Positions 12,401 to 27,400 are shown, numbered from the stretch's first letter. The stretch is DNA of 64,000 nucleotides from Symbiodinium natans (GCA_905221605.1 CAJNDS010002736.1:72501-136500); one strand, 5' to 3'. Numbers and translations are program-made. Notes: generated by a model not told the origin, from the letters alone.

Positions 12401-15400
12401 CACACCCTAAAACACACACAGCCTTTAGGGTTTAGGGTTTAGGGTTTAGGGTTTAGGGTTTAGGGTTTAGGGTTTAGGGTCAAGCGGGCGCCTCCCAAAA
12501 AAAGACTGGGACCGCAGGAGACGGTGAGCACCCTGGAATTCGCCACTCGCTGTGCCCTGGCTGCCACACGCACCCAAATCCTGCTCCCATCTGCTCCCTG
12601 TTTTTACCCTGAACCCTAAACCCTAAACCCTAAACCCTAAACACTAAACCCTATTTTGTTTGAGTTTGGGGTTTTCGGGGGTGTTGAGGAGGCCCTCCCC
12701 ATCGGAGGAGAAGTGAAGTCTTTCTCCTTCTGCTACTGTATCGAAGAAATATTCAGCATGCCCTTCGGACATACCCTTAAGCGAGATTAGGGGTATGGCT
12801 TAAAATCCTTCCTTATCTTCTCCCTTTACAGGTTTAGGGTTTAGGGTTTAGGGTTTAGGGTTTAGGTTGGGGGGATGTTGAATCAGACTGTAGCACTGCA
12901 GCGAGCGCCGGACTTCCTTAGGGGATTAGGGGCCATCTGAGGGGGGAGGCGAGGCTTTTCATAAGGCCTTGGCGGGTTTAGGGTTTAGGGTTTAGGGTTT
13001 AGGGTTTGAGGCTTTAGGCTTTAGGCTTTAGGCTTTAGGCTTTAGGGTTAGGGTTTAGGGTTTAGGGTTTAGGGTTTAGGGTTTAGGGTTTAGGGTTTAC
13101 AGGACACCCCAAAAGCCCTAGCCCCGAAGAATCGGAGCCGCTGCAGGGTGCATGCTGAACAGTTGCATAGGCTTTTTTTGCGCTTTTGAGGCTTAGGGGA
13201 GTTTGGAGCTGGCACTGGTTTAGGGTTTAGGGTTTAGGGTTTCGGGTTTCGGGTTTCGGGTTGAAGTTCTCCAGCGCCTCCAAGCGACCAAGAGAGCCCC
13301 AAAACCCGAAGCTCTGCGAAGCAAATCCCCCGGCATGCGGGAGGCAACAAAAAGCCCTAAGCCCCCTAAACCCGAAACCCTAAACCCCAAACCCCAAACC
13401 CTAAACCCTAAACCCTAAACCCCAAACCCTAAACCCTAAACCCCTTGAGACGCATCCAAGGCAAGCTGGTGAAGACCAGCGCCATGAAGAACGAGCAAAG
13501 CAAGGCTAAAGCCTCGGTCCGGGGGATGTGGGAGGTTGTCAAAGGCAGGTCTGTGGTTTTTTTCGAAGCCCTAAACCCTAAACCCTAAACCCTAAACCCT
13601 AGACCCTAAACCCTAAACCCTAAACCCTAAACCCTAAACCCTAACCCCTAAACCCTAAACCCTAAGCCCTAAGCCCTGATGAACCTTAAGCTCGAAACCC
13701 CTAAGCCCTAACGCTACACCCGAGACTATCTGCACATACCACAGGCTGCCCTTGGAGCAACCCTAAACCCCAAAACCGTTCCCTAAACCCTAAACCCGAA
13801 ACCCGAAACCCTAAACCCTAAACCCTGAACGCACCAAGTGCAGATTGAAGTGTGCCCTCCCCTGCACCGGCTTTAATTGAGGCGTCACAGGGGGACGTGC
13901 AGACTTCGTTCTGGGCCTTGCTTGGTAAAGGGTTTAGGGTTCAGGGTTTAGGGTTTAGGGTTTAGGGTTAAGGGTTTAGGGTTGAGGGTTTAGGGTTTAG
14001 TATAGGGTTTAGGGTCTAGACACCTGGATGCAAAAACACAGGGTTTCGGGTTTAGGGTGTAGGCTTTCGTTCAGGCGTGCCCGGGGTGTTGCGGGGCCGC
14101 TGAATGGGTATTCCCTCCTTGAAACCCCTAAGTCTTAAACTTGGGATGTTCCCCCCCCAAAACGAAATGTTTTTAATAGGGATTAGAATAGGGGGGGGGT
14201 TCTATAATCCCTATCCGGGACTGTTAGTGTAAGGGGGAACATCCCAACCTTCCACCCCAAACCCTGAGGGTTTTGGACCCTCAGCCCTAAACCCTAAATG
14301 GGAAAAGTCCAGGTCCGCACCAGTACCTAAACCCTAAACCCTAGACCCTAAACCCTAGACCCTAAACCCTAAACCCTAAACCCTAAACCCTAAACCCTAA
14401 ACCCTAAACCCTAAACCCTAAACCTCTGGCTCAAGTTTCACTTGCGGTCCGCTTGCCGGGTGTTTTTGAGGGCGCCAGGAGCTCAGTCCACACCTTCTGG
14501 GGAGTCGCAGGAAGTTGGCGGTTTAGGGTTTAGGGTTTAGGTTTTCGGGTTTAGGGTTTAGGGTTTAGGGTTTAGGGTTTAGCGTTTAGGGGCCACACTT
14601 CTTGGGCAGGAGCGAGAGGGTCGTGTTGTAGGTGGTCTTTGGCATCCTAAAACCTGAAGCCGAATCGGGGTTTCCGAAAATAGGGGTGTCCTTTTTGGGG
14701 TTCCTTCAGGAGGATTATCTAGTATTTTGGGGGTAAAAGGGGTACCCTGTTTTGGGTTCCTTCAGAAGGATTATGTCAGGGACTTTTCCTTTGTGCCTTT
14801 GGGTTTGTAACCTTGAGTTTTGGGCCCCTAAACCAGGGAATATGGCGCTTAATAAGGGTATTTGGGGACCCCAAACCTAAGGTTACAAACATTAAGGGCA
14901 CAAACTTAAAGTCTTTGATTATGTCGCATTTTGGTGGTATATAAGGGGTACCCCTTTTTCGGAGTTGTTCCTGGCTTGGGCTCCTTGCAGACGCCTGGCT
15001 GCATCTGAAGTTGGACCCCTAAACCCTAAACCCTGAACCCCAAACCCCAAACCCCAAACCCTAAACCCTAAACCCTAAACCCTAAACCCTAACCCTAAAC
15101 CCTAAACCCTAAACCCTAAACCCTAAACCCTAAACCCTAAACCCTAAACCCTAAACCCTAAACCCCCCTCCCCCCCAACTCCCCAGCGCCAAGTCGATGG
15201 TCCATGGAACCATGGCCACGTTGCTCTCCGTGAAGACTTGGCCTCAAAGGCCCGCTGTTAAGGGGGTTTCTGTGGGTTGTAAAGGTTTAGGGTTTAGGGT
15301 TTCGGGTTTAGGGTTTAGGGTTTAGGGTTTAGGGTTTGGGGTTTAGGGTTTAGGGTTTCGGGTTGGAAAAAGGGCGAGGCAGGCAGTGCTGAGGAGACCT

Positions 15401-18400
15401 GCTGCAAAAAGGGGGGTGAGGATTTAGGGTTGAGTTGCAAAATGAGTTGCAGAAAGGGGTTGAGGATTTAGGGTTTCGTGGTTGCTTTTTCGGTTCGAGC
15501 CGTGAGTTTTTCTAGCCCAGCCGCGTGAAGCTTGTGAGCACGGCTTGTCAGGGTCATGTCAGGCTGGGGGCAAAAGGGCTCAGGCTCACGGGTTCATAGA
15601 GTCTGAGCACTTGTCGGAACTCAGTGCCTAATCAGTTTAGGACTTAGGGTTTAGGGTTTTTTTGTAATGCGGGTTAAGAGCCTGGTTATGACTGTCTTTA
15701 TGGAGCCTTGCAAACTCAAGTCGAACCATTTGCGATACAAGTTTTTAGGGTTGAAAAGGGCTTGCTTGTTGTATTGCTGGCTGTGATCTCCAGCAAGAAC
15801 TCGCAGTCCGACCTAGAGATCTTCGAGCAATGGGAAACAGAAGACCCTTCATCCTACCTAGAGCCCCTAATCCCTAAACCCTAAACCCTAAACCCTAAAC
15901 CCTAAACCCTACAGTAAACCCTAAACCCTAAACCGTAAGGTGCCTAACTTGAGGACTGGGTCGGTACTGAGGGTCGGTACATTTCCGGTTTTATGAGAGG
16001 GGAAAAGTTGCTGGCTATGCAACAGTAGTGTAGGGGTTAGGGTTTAGGGTTTGGGGTTTGGGGTTTAGGGTTTAGGGTTTAGGGTTTAGGGTTTTAGGGT
16101 TTTAGGGTTTAGGGTTTAGGGTTTAGGGTTTAGGGTTTAGGGTTTAGGGTTTAGGGTTTAGGGTTTAGGGTTTAGGGATACCCTAGCCCCGGAGGCGCAG
16201 AAAGGGACTGTCTCCGCCCCCAGCTGAGGTACGTAAGTCTCCGCAACAACCCCAGCGGAACTGTGAGTGGTTGGGATGGCGATCCCGGTCCAGCCGGTCA
16301 CCTAATATTCCAGGAACCTCGGCTTTAGGGTTTGGGGTTTATGGAGTCTTAAGGGTTTCGGGTTTAACCCTAAACCCTGAACTCCACACAACGCATAGCT
16401 GTGCGCCCTCAGATAATCCCAGAAAACCTCAAGCCCCAAACCCTGACCCCGAACCCCAAACCCTAATCCCTAAACCCTAAACCCTAAACCCTAATCCCTA
16501 AACCCTAATTAAACCCTAAACCGCGCCTAGAGACACGAAATTGACCCCAAACTGGCCCAAGATCCAGCTCTCTTGGGTCGGCTCAGTTTAGGGTTCATGG
16601 TTCCTGGTGCTTCCAGATCGTCCCAGAAAGACGGTCCAGGGGTTTCGGGCTTTAGGGTTTAGGACGCGGTGTTTACAAAGATTAGGCCCACAGCAACCGC
16701 AGAAGTAGCACGGGCAGTGTAGTTTCTTGGCTTGTTGTCATGCACTTTCCCCAAATCCCTAAACCCCCTCCCCCTCCCGCTGCATCAAAACAATCATCTT
16801 TCCAAAGGAAAGGGAAGGCCACTACCTCATCTCGACTGAGCAGTGGCCTCGGCACTACTTTCGGCTTGTCAAGGACCACCCCGGGTAGGAACATCAGGGG
16901 CTGAACCCGACGACTTAAACTCTTACCCTTGGGATGTTCCCCCTCATACTGCCGTCCTGAATGGGGATCATAATCGGGGTACCATAGTTAATCTTATTCC
17001 CTATAAAAACCCCTATATAGACCTTATGCCTATAGGCCTCTAAGAGGCCCCTACAGACCCCTAGGGTCCATGATATGGGTCCCTTCTTGGGAACATCCCT
17101 ACAGCCCTGGGTCTATTTATGACTTCCTCGAGGTCTCTTTTCTACGTCCTGGCAAGCCCAGCTTTAAAAAGTGGATTGTGTACGTTTAGGGTTTAGGGTT
17201 TAGAGTTTATGGGTCCTTTCTTGCTATGGCACGAGCCCATGGCAGCTTGAGGCGAGTAAGAGAGTCCTCTAAGAAAAAGGGTTTAGGGTTTAAGGTTCAG
17301 GGTTCAGGGTTCAGGGTTCAGGGTTTAGGGTTTAGGGTTTAGGGTTTAGGGGTGACAGGACGAGTTTAGCAGCTACCTGCATGTTGTCGGCAAGCGCGGG
17401 GAGCCTGGCCGAGCGGGGCAGTTTGTCATCGAGGACCAGGGGGCGCAGTGTTTTGCTTTTTGTTACCGCCTAGCGCCATGATTCATGTTCGGGTGTAGAA
17501 GGCTTAGGGATTAGATTTAAGGATGAGAGCTTGCAGGGTCAGGCTGAGGGGTGGGAGTTTAGTGCTTGGTTTTTTTTCTTGCCGCCTGCCTAGGGATGGG
17601 GTTTAGCGTCTTCGGCTTTAGGGCTTCAGGTTGAGAATCTCCCAATATCTCCACTTCGGGTTAACGGTCTACTTGGAGGTTCATGGTACTTATACTGTAC
17701 TTACAACCCACTTATACGCCCCTTATGTGCCCCAAGCTTACAAGTGCAGTTATAGCTGGTTAATAAGGGTCCATGAACCTCCAAGGAGGGTCTAGGGTGT
17801 AAGTCTCAAATAAGACGTGGTCATTGGCCTGCTCGTAACTTCTGGGCCCTTTCGTGCCCTAAGCTGTGAGGCAAAGCATGTTCGTTTAACATTTCTTTTC
17901 AGAGTACTTCGGGTCGACCGGAGGGGGGGGGGGCATAGGGGATCTGGGGCGGCAGCAAAAGACTGCGAACCTACCCTGACAAGCCCGCAGCTCTGCGGTT
18001 GTAACAGGGTTCGTAAGGGAGGGGGGTTCAAGGGAGGTTTGTAACCCAAGGTTGCTTAATACTCCCCACTACTCCCTAAGGCTCCCTAACCCCAATAGGG
18101 GGGGTGTACGAAGATCAGGGACGTCCAATAGAGACCCCAAATAGTAGGATTCCCTTGTCTAATAAGGCACCCCTGATAATCCGGTTTAGGGTTTTAGGGT
18201 TTAGGGTTTAGGGTTTAGGGTTTAGGGTTTAGGGTTTAGGGTTTAGGGTAGGTTTTAGGGTTTAGGGTTTAGGGTTTTAAACCCCCATCTGATCCTCTTT
18301 GTTCCTCTTTACAACGTTCAGGAGATGCCCGGATACTTCCTGATCTCGTCGAAGCAGTGGCCAGACTGGTTCCTCTTCGTGGATCCTGGGCACTGCAGGG

Positions 18401-21400
18401 TCTAAGACCCTAAACCTGGGGTTTAGGGTTTAGGGTTTAGGGTTTAGGGTTTAGGGTTCAAGCGTTTAGTTCTGTTGGCTTCATCTCTCCTTCACCAAGG
18501 TCATGGATCTAATGCTTAGGTGTTTAGTTTAGTTGGGTTTAGGGTTTAGGGTATCCAAAGACCAAAGACTTCAAGCCAAACGGCAACGCCGAGAGGAAAG
18601 ACTTCAACGTGTAACTGTCAGGTTAGAAGGAGTTAGAGATGTTTCAAGTACATAAGCGCGCAGTCGCCGACTTATGGTCTGCAGTGCATTCGTCAGATGC
18701 TTTCCAATTCGCTGAGACACATATTCAATGAACACGCCTACAGTGGCTGAAAAGCAGCCTTGGCAGAGAGCGAGGCCCTCGAGAGCCCTCGTTGAAAAAA
18801 AGGGTTTAGGGTTTAGGCTTTAGGGTTAGGGGGTGTAGGGTTTAGGATTGGTTTTGTTAGGTTGGCTTCTCTACTTCACGAGTTCAGGGGATCTGAACTG
18901 AAACCGATACCACTTCAGGAAGGGGAAACGAAACTCCACATATACTTTGTTTGTGGGTTTGGGCCATTAAGCTGCATAACCTAAACGGGCCTGACAGCAT
19001 TCGCGGTTGCGATGGGTTTTGCCAAAGGGATGTATGATTCAGCCAACTTGTGAAGGGACACCGGCCGTTTGTGCTGCTTCTTGAGAAGTAGGGTGATTCT
19101 CAAAAGTGTGGGTGCTTCTGTAGTCTATAGGGACCGTACTGAACCTCAGATCCCAAGCCCTATGCTATGCACCCTTAACCCCTCGAAGCCCTAAACACTA
19201 AAGCTGGGACCTTGCTGTTTCTCCAAGGGTAGTTCCATGGTCTCTTAATATGGTCCCTTATCTTCTTCAAAGGGTTCTGGGCCCGTGGGTTGTATGGGGT
19301 ATAATTATAAGGGTTCCCAAATACTGAATTATAAAGGGCTCATACTAAGAAAGCCATGTAGCTACCCTAAACCCCAAACCCTGAACCCCAAACTCTAAAC
19401 CCTAAACCCTAAATCCTAAACCCTAAACCCTAAGCCCTAAACCCTCCAGTGTGGCTGGTCTTTCTGGTGGGTGGCAAAAAAGAGCCTTTGTTCTAAGGAC
19501 GAGCTCGGCCGGACTCTTGGCCGAACACTGAGGGGCCCTAAACCCTAAACCCCAAACCCCAAACCCCAAACCCTAAACCCTAAACCCTAAACCCTAAACC
19601 CTAAACCCTAAACCCCTAAACCCTAAACCCTAAACCCTAGGCCACTCGAGATACCAGACCCCTGAACTCGTGAACCCTAAAGTAGGGATCCCTTTTCAGA
19701 CACCCGCCCAAAAACACGGACACCCAAGAAAGGACTACGATTCTCCCCAGATAACCTCACAATTAAACCTTTGAGCATTGGGGCATTGTTTCTTTCCCCC
19801 CCCCCCCCCCCCCGGGGTTTGGGGATCTTTGAGTCTTAAAGTCTCGCGTTTTCGGTTTCGGGTTCAGTGCTTTCGGTGGTTGTTTCAGACCCCCCCCCCC
19901 CCCTCCATCCGATACCCTCCGCCCTGGCCAGTGTTCAGACCCTAAACCATCCTAAACGCTAAACCCTAAGCAACAGCTTTAGGGTTTAGGGTTTAGGGTG
20001 GCGAGAAAAAAGACGAACGCCTGCCTGCCTTCAAGCTGCCAACGGCTGGAGCCTCCTGCTGGGGGTATACGATAGTCAGGGACATAGGCCCCCAAAATAG
20101 TAGGATCCCCTGAAATATTCGGACCCCAAAACCCGAAACCCCTAAACCCTAAACCCTAAACCCTAAACCTTAAACCCCCGAAACTCCCTAAACCCGAAAC
20201 CCCTAAACCCTAAACCCTAAACTTTAAAGCCCCGAAACTCCCTAAACCCTAAACCCTAAACCCTAAACCCTAAACCCTAAACCCTAAACCCTAAACCCTA
20301 AACCCTAAACCCTAAACCCTAAACCCTAAACACCCGAAACCCTAAAAGCCTCAGCAGCACAGGTTGAGAGCCGAACCGGGGGATCCCGGCAGCAAGGGCC
20401 ACTTCCTGCTGAACCGGAAGTTTTCGCAGGAGCGGAGCTATGTTAGGGTTTAGGGTTTAGGGTTTAGGGTTTAGGGTTTAGGGTTTAGGGTTTAGGGCTT
20501 CAGCCCTTTGAGAAGCCCTTTGATCCAAGGGAGCTGAAGGAAAGACAGGTCTGGGGGTTCTGCACCCAGCCGGTAGTGTTATTGAAGTAGGGTCTTTATG
20601 ACTGTACTTGGAGGTTCATGGGTACTTAGTGCCCGAATGATAACTGTACTTATAAGGTTCCTAAGTCCTCTACGCAGGTCATAAGCAGTTGTGATTGGGG
20701 GTTATATGTACCACGAACCTCCTGGCAGGAACCCTATGTGCACTCACCAAGAAACAGAAACATGAGCCCTGTTTCAGATCCTGTGCTTAGAACAAACAAA
20801 GGTCTTAACACGTAATTAGCTGGCTCTATTCATAAGCCCAGGGCACTTGTTCAAAAGTCTACGCCTGAACGCGAAATCTGAGCCGCAAACCCCCCTCTAC
20901 CGCCAGAGCCTGAACACCCTAAACCCTAAACCCTAAACCCTTAACCCTTAACCCTTAACCCTTAACCCTAAACCCTAAACCCTAAACCCTTAAACCCTAA
21001 ACCTAACACCCTAACACCCTAAAGCCCTCAACTCCTACCTGAAGCCAGGACTCAGATGGCCTGTCGCGCCGACCTCAGCTGAAGTTCCCTAAAGCCTCAG
21101 GCAACGACTTGCCTGTAAGGCCCCCCAAACGCCCATGGGCAGCGCCAAGGTCTGGGGCCCCAACGCTGGTTCTGTGTACTTAAGATAGGCTGGTGAAGCG
21201 CCCCCATTCAGCATCAATTCCAAAAGCAGCCCCTGGATGCCGCTGGAACGTCCGTTCCGACCCTCGGCAGAGCCCGAACTGCTCCCCACAGAAGCCAAGG
21301 CTGCCGCCGATAATTCAGACCATGCGCCTCTGCTGCAGGGGAAAGAGCCCAAATTCCGAAGCCCCCCAAGCCTTGCTGCGGGAGGCCATGTGGTTCTATC

Positions 21401-24400
21401 TATATATATATATATGTTAATACATACATGTATAATATATATATATATATAATTTACATATCATATATACATATAGATATATTTATATTATAACCCCTTG
21501 ACGGGTTACTTAAGGTGGGTGGGGGGAACTTTATATTTCCTGATAGGAAAGGGTGCGAAGCTCGAAGCGTAGGGAGATTGCTGGGAGGGTGGCTGCGGGG
21601 CGTTGCGAAGAGCTTTGTTCTCGAGCCCAGGGTCAAGCTGACATGTTGCTTTCAATGGGAGAGTTAGGGTTTAGGGCTTGTGTTGCCAAAGGGTTTGAAC
21701 CCTACCGAATTCAATAGATGCGACTGCCTTGTGCGCAAGTGAAGCGCGAAGCTCGGAGCTTAAACCGCTTTCCTGTATCATCCATGAACGCGCTCTCTAA
21801 CCCTTGCCGGCCTTTGTGCGAGTGTGAGAGTCGAAACCCAGAAACCCTCTACAGCCCTAAGCCCAAACACCCGCAAACTCAGAAACCCCAAACCCCAAAC
21901 CGTCCTTGCAGAGATAAGCCCACGAGTCTTCAAACTTGGAGGTACCTGATTCACAACAAGGACAGGGAGCATTCGGCTGCGATGTCCCTTCTGAGCAACC
22001 AGAAGGAAGAGGCTCGAACGCCCAAGCCCTTGTAGGCCTATGAGGGTCTCGGGTGTGCAGAGTTGATTTAGGGCTTAGGGGTTTAGGGTTTAGGGTTTAT
22101 AGGGTTTATAGGGTTTGTAGGGTTTATAGGGTTTACAGGGTTTACAGGGTTTATAGGGTTTATAGGGTTTATAGGGTTTATAGGGTTTATAGGGTTTATA
22201 GGGTTTATAGGGTTTATAGGGTTTATAGGGTTTAGGGTTTAGGGCTGGAGGGGTTTGGGGTGTAGGATTCCATTTTTGGGGTGGATGAGGTATCAGAAAA
22301 GCGCTGCTCTTTTATGCCTCCCGATACTGGGGGCCGAAGACGGGATATCATTCGAGTGCAGAGCTTTTTTGCACTAGGCCTTGTAAGGATGCGCGTATCT
22401 ATTGTGTGTTGCTATGAGTAGTATGCTTCCTTTATGGTTGTTGTGGTTACTCTGGCTGCTAAAGTTACATTGACGCTTACGATGTTTGTCATGTTTAGTT
22501 ATCATGGTCATTTCGGTTTCAGAGGCACGAGTTAAGCCTTAGCTTTCCCTGCTCTGATTTCCGGGCGTTTTGGAGCCCCAAGAGAAGTGAGTATGAGGGC
22601 TACCTGCATGGATCACCCCTAAATGAAAACCCTGCACACAGAGCCCGGAAACCAGACCGCCCCTAAACCCCAAAGCAAAAACCCTGTAATGCCAGCCTCA
22701 GTCAGGAACCATAAAGTAGCAAGCAACAAGAACAAGCCTCAGCCCTCCCATTGGAGCCACACCCCCATGAAGACCACCCCAAACCCTAAACCCTGGACCC
22801 TAAACCCTAAACCCCAAACCCTAAGCCCCAAGCCCCTAAACCCTAAACCCAAAACCCAAAGCCCTAAACCCTAAACCCTAAACCCTAAACCCTAAACCCT
22901 AAACCCCTCCCTCTTCGGCAGGTGCGAGCGCGCGAGGTGGCCGTCCTCCAGGCGCAGATGGCCAGCGAGCGCGCCGCCTCTGAGGCCACCTTGGACGACA
23001 CCCACCGTGCCTTGGAGGACAAAACAGGGTTTAGGGTTTAGGGTTTAGGGTGTAGGGTGTAGGGTGTAGGGTTTAGGGTTTAGGGTTTTGTGGCGAGGAG
23101 TCCTGCTGCAAAAGGGTTGCCAAACTTAAAGAAATGTAAGATATGCATGCATGTATAGAAGTGCCTTTGCAGTTTTGGGGGGGCGGGGGGCCGAGGGCCT
23201 ATGGAGGAGTCTTAGGGTCTGTAGGGCACTATGTGGCTTCTGTGACTGCAAGGGTGTGTTCTATGGATTTACAGGCCTTATGGCCTTCTTGAACCCCCCA
23301 GACCATGCGTGGGCTGTTTAGGGTTTAGGGTTTAGGGTTCAGGGTTCAGGGCTTAGGGTTAGGGTGCGAATGACCTTATTCCTGGACATTGTGCCCACCC
23401 ATGCCAGTGAGCATGCCCATCACTTCGGGCACCCCTGCTGACATGACGCGTGCACCTTAAGGGCCGTGCACCTTCCGCATAGGGTTTAGGGTTTAGGGTT
23501 TCGGGTTTAGGGTTTAGGGTTTAGGGTTTCCTGACCATTCCCGGCCTCCCCAAGCCCGGATGCAAAAGGGCTCAGGGTTTAGGGTTCAGGGGTCGCCTGA
23601 TGTAGGCGAGCATGATGAAGAGCGGAAGGCTCTCCACAAAGAGTGCCCGAGCTGCATTGTGCCTCAGACCTGCTGCTACATCCCAAAGGCCCAGCAAATC
23701 CAGCTCGTATCTTCAGCCAAGTCTAGGAGACACTTCTTCCCTTTTGCCCCCTAAACCCTAAACCCTAAACCCTAAACCCTAAACCCTAAACCCTAAACCC
23801 TAAACCCTAAACCCTGAATTTTGAACCCTGAACCCTGAACCCTGAACCCTGAACCCTGAACCCTGAACCCTCAAGGGTTCCCTTCTGAATGCACCCCAAG
23901 AAGAGCCCCAAACCATGCCCTTGGCTGATTCCTGGATGACTAGTTTTAGGGTTTAGGGTTTGGGGTTTAGGGTTTAGGGTTTGGGGTTTAGGGTTTAGGG
24001 TTTAGGGTTTGGGGGGCTTGCTGCTGCCCGGGGGGGCTGCCAAAAATTTGCAGTGTGGCGCCAGGTTGCTTTCGTGCCTCAGAAGGAATCCGCTCTGGCC
24101 AAACTCGACATTGGAGCCTGCTTTCTATATCCCCCTTTTTTGTTTACATAAAACCCAAGAGGGTATTCAACATATTCTTTTTAATAAGGTTCCAAGGGGA
24201 GGAGAGCTTTTGGGGCGATGAATTTGTCCCTTAGGCTGGGGAAGTCCGGAAGGGTTTTTGGGTCGGCTGTTGCTGAGTTGTGCGCTTTTCCTGGCCGTCG
24301 TTCACTTCGTGGTACTGTACTGTAACTTTAGATCCTTACCTTTTTTGGGGTTTATTGGGTTTCTTATTAAGGCAGCTAAAAGTTTAATTTATAGCTACCC

Positions 24401-27400
24401 TCCTGAGTGCAGCCAAGTTCACAGTGCATTGCAAGCAAGGATGCAGCAGGAAAGGTCAACTGCGCAGAGCGTCCTCGAAGAGCGAGATCGCAGACACAGC
24501 AACGAGCCTTGGCATCATGTGCTTTGGTTCAAGAAGTCTTGGGCAAAGCTTAGGATTTAGGTCGACGCAGGCAGTAGTACAGGGTCCTGCTGCAAAACGA
24601 AAGAGGTCGCAATGAGTTCAAAAAGGGGTGAGGGTTATAAAGGTTTAAGGGTTTGAAGTTTAGGGTTTAGGGATCAGTTTGCCTGTGACCGAGCTGCTGG
24701 CATACGAGGCTCGCTGCAAAAAGGGTTTAAGGGATCCTGCACCTCCCCCTCGCCCTGGCTTCCTTCAAGAGTTTCAGCCAGTGGGCAAGGGTCATGAGTC
24801 CGATAGGTTCTAAGTCATAGACTAGGGAGGATTAGACATGGACGATTAGTCGTCACGCTGCCTTGGTGAATGTCATTCCCTTGAAAGTAAACCACACTTG
24901 CTCCCCGATTCCTCGCATGAACCTACGATCGCTGTGTTACTCAAGCTGTAGAGCCTTCTCTCAATCAAGCTCGTCCCGTGCCTCATCTCACGGCATCGTT
25001 GTGAGAATGCCCTGAACTTGTATTCTGCACTGAGGACCTGGCTCGTAAAGCTGCTCAGCTGCAACCTAAACCCTGAACCCTAAACCCTGAACCCGAAACT
25101 GCAGGGCCGTCGCTGCAACCGAAGCACCACTGCCCCGAGTCCCGCCACGAAAAAACCCTTGAGTTCCCCCGAAATCTGCCCCCCCCCCCCCCCCCACCGA
25201 GAAAACAGAGTCTGAATCTAACCCTAAACCCGTACTTGCGAAGGGACTTCAACTCAGCTAGGCAGCAGGCGAGAAAACCCCAAACCCTGAAACCCCAAAC
25301 ACCCCAAACCCTGAAACCCCAAATCAGAACCTACCATTCTCTTAAGAACCCCCGAAACATAGAAGACACCAATGCCAATCCCTATGTTGCCCTTATAAGG
25401 AAGCACATCTTCGATATATATATATATATATATAGTATATATATATATATATATATACATTTTTTTTTTTTGGGGGGGGGGGGTTCTCAAGCAAATAGTA
25501 GCCGTCAACCCTAAACCCCAAAAAGGGAAGAAGGGTACTATCCAACTCTACTTTTGTTTGGGGGGGGGCGGAGGGCCGTGGGTGGGGGTTTCTTAAGCAA
25601 ATACCCTAAACCCTAAACCCCTAAACCCTAAACCCTAGACCCTAAACCCTAAACCCTAGACCCTAAACCCTAAACCCTAAACCCCCCCCCCCCCTCTCCC
25701 TCTCAATCGTGCCGAGGATGCCGAGCACAGAGCCGCCCTTGCTGCGGCGGCCTAAGGTCCGAAGTCACACTTAGGGTTTAGGGCTTTAGGGTTTAGGGTT
25801 TAGGGTTTAGGGTTTGGGGTTTAGGGTTTAGGGGGGTTCAGGTGTGAAGCTCCTGAGGAGTCAGCGGTTTTATTTTGGGCTTTTGGGCCATTCAGGGGAA
25901 GCCCACCACACCGAAGCCACGGGCACCCCCTAAAGCCTTCCACCCGATGCAAACCCTCCACCTTATGCACCCTAAACCAAAGCAGAGAGCGCCTGCCAAA
26001 GACCCTAATCCCCAAACCCTAAACCCTCAAACGTCCAGCTATGCGGGCGCCAAAGAGCCCGAAATTTCCCTTCCGAAGACCTCCACACTTGCTGTTGGTT
26101 AGTAGGGAATGAGGGCAGGAGCTACCCGATATTATCCCTTAATTTCAAGGGTATACATAGGGGGATATAGGGCACCTCATTCCCTCATTCCCTGCTAACC
26201 GACAGTAAGCACAGACACTTGGAGCTTGCGCACCCAAGCCCCAAGGCTCTGCGGCGGCAAATGGCATCTCGATAGCATCTTGGGATCAGCGCTGTTGTGT
26301 TTAGGGTTTAAGGTTTAGGGTTTAGGGTTTAGGGGACTTGGCGTTGAAGGCCTAGGGTTTGGGGTAACAAGGCTTGCCTGAACCTGGAACCTCCGAGACA
26401 CGGGCTTAGGGTTCAGGAGCTGTGCCTTGCGAGGAGGGGTGCTAGAGCAGGTGAAGGCCAGGACTTAATTATTTGGGACCCCCACCCTCAACAATATGGG
26501 ATTTGGGGTGTTCAGAGCCATTGAATTCATTTAATTTGTTTGCTTCATTTAATTCAGTTACTTCATATGTAGTTATTCATATTATATATTTACTTCATTT
26601 ACTTCAGCTACTTCACATTGAATTCATTTAAGTCATTTGATTTAGGTGATTTGGGCTGAGTGATCAAGACGGAGCCTCAGCCGTCCCGGGTTAAAACAGC
26701 AAGGCTTTGGTTTAGGGTGTAGGGTTTGGGGAGCATGTAGGGTGCCAGGCACCTCAGTGCTGGTTCAACTCAGGGTTTAGGGTTGTATGAGGCTCAGCTT
26801 AGGAAGCGGAGCCTGGGTTCAAAAAAAGGGGTTTAGGGTTTAGGGTTTAGGGTTTAGGGTTTAGGGTTTAGGATCCCTAAACCCTAAACCCTGATCCCGG
26901 ATTCCTTTGCAAACCCGAAACCCCAAACCATCGACACCATCGGCCAGAGTGTAACCAGCAGACTTGCCGAACTAATCAAGAGATTGGGATGAGAGGTTGA
27001 GGGTTCAGGGTCTAAGGTTTCACTCCAGACCCCCAAACCCTAAACCCTAAACCCTAAACCCTAAACCCTAAACCCCTAAACCCTTAAACCCCTAAACCCC
27101 TAACCCCTAAACCCTAAACCCTAAACCCTAAACCCTAAACCCCAAACCCCAAACCCTAAACCCTAAACCCTAAACCCTAAACCCTAGCGCCACTCTGCAG
27201 GAGGAGGCCCTCGAGGATGCTGCCGCACACCTCAAGAAAGTGGAGTGGAACCATGCGTGTGAGGCAAGCTCCGGGAAGGGTTTTGAGGGTTTTCAGGGTT
27301 GTTAGGGTTTTTTGGGGTGTAGGGTTTTTAGGGTTTTATAGGGTTTTCGGGGTTTTAGTTTTTTTTTTTTTTTTCTTTAGGGTGTTTGGCTTGACAGCTT

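Noticed and set aside
22053-22235. ORF with repeated YRV
   Set aside because: Caused by the 9-bp TTTATAGGG array.
24258-24410. Hydrophobic ORF beginning at 24,258
   Set aside because: Falls mostly in dispersed repeat G; only the 3' part after 24,412 in that frame is exon-like.
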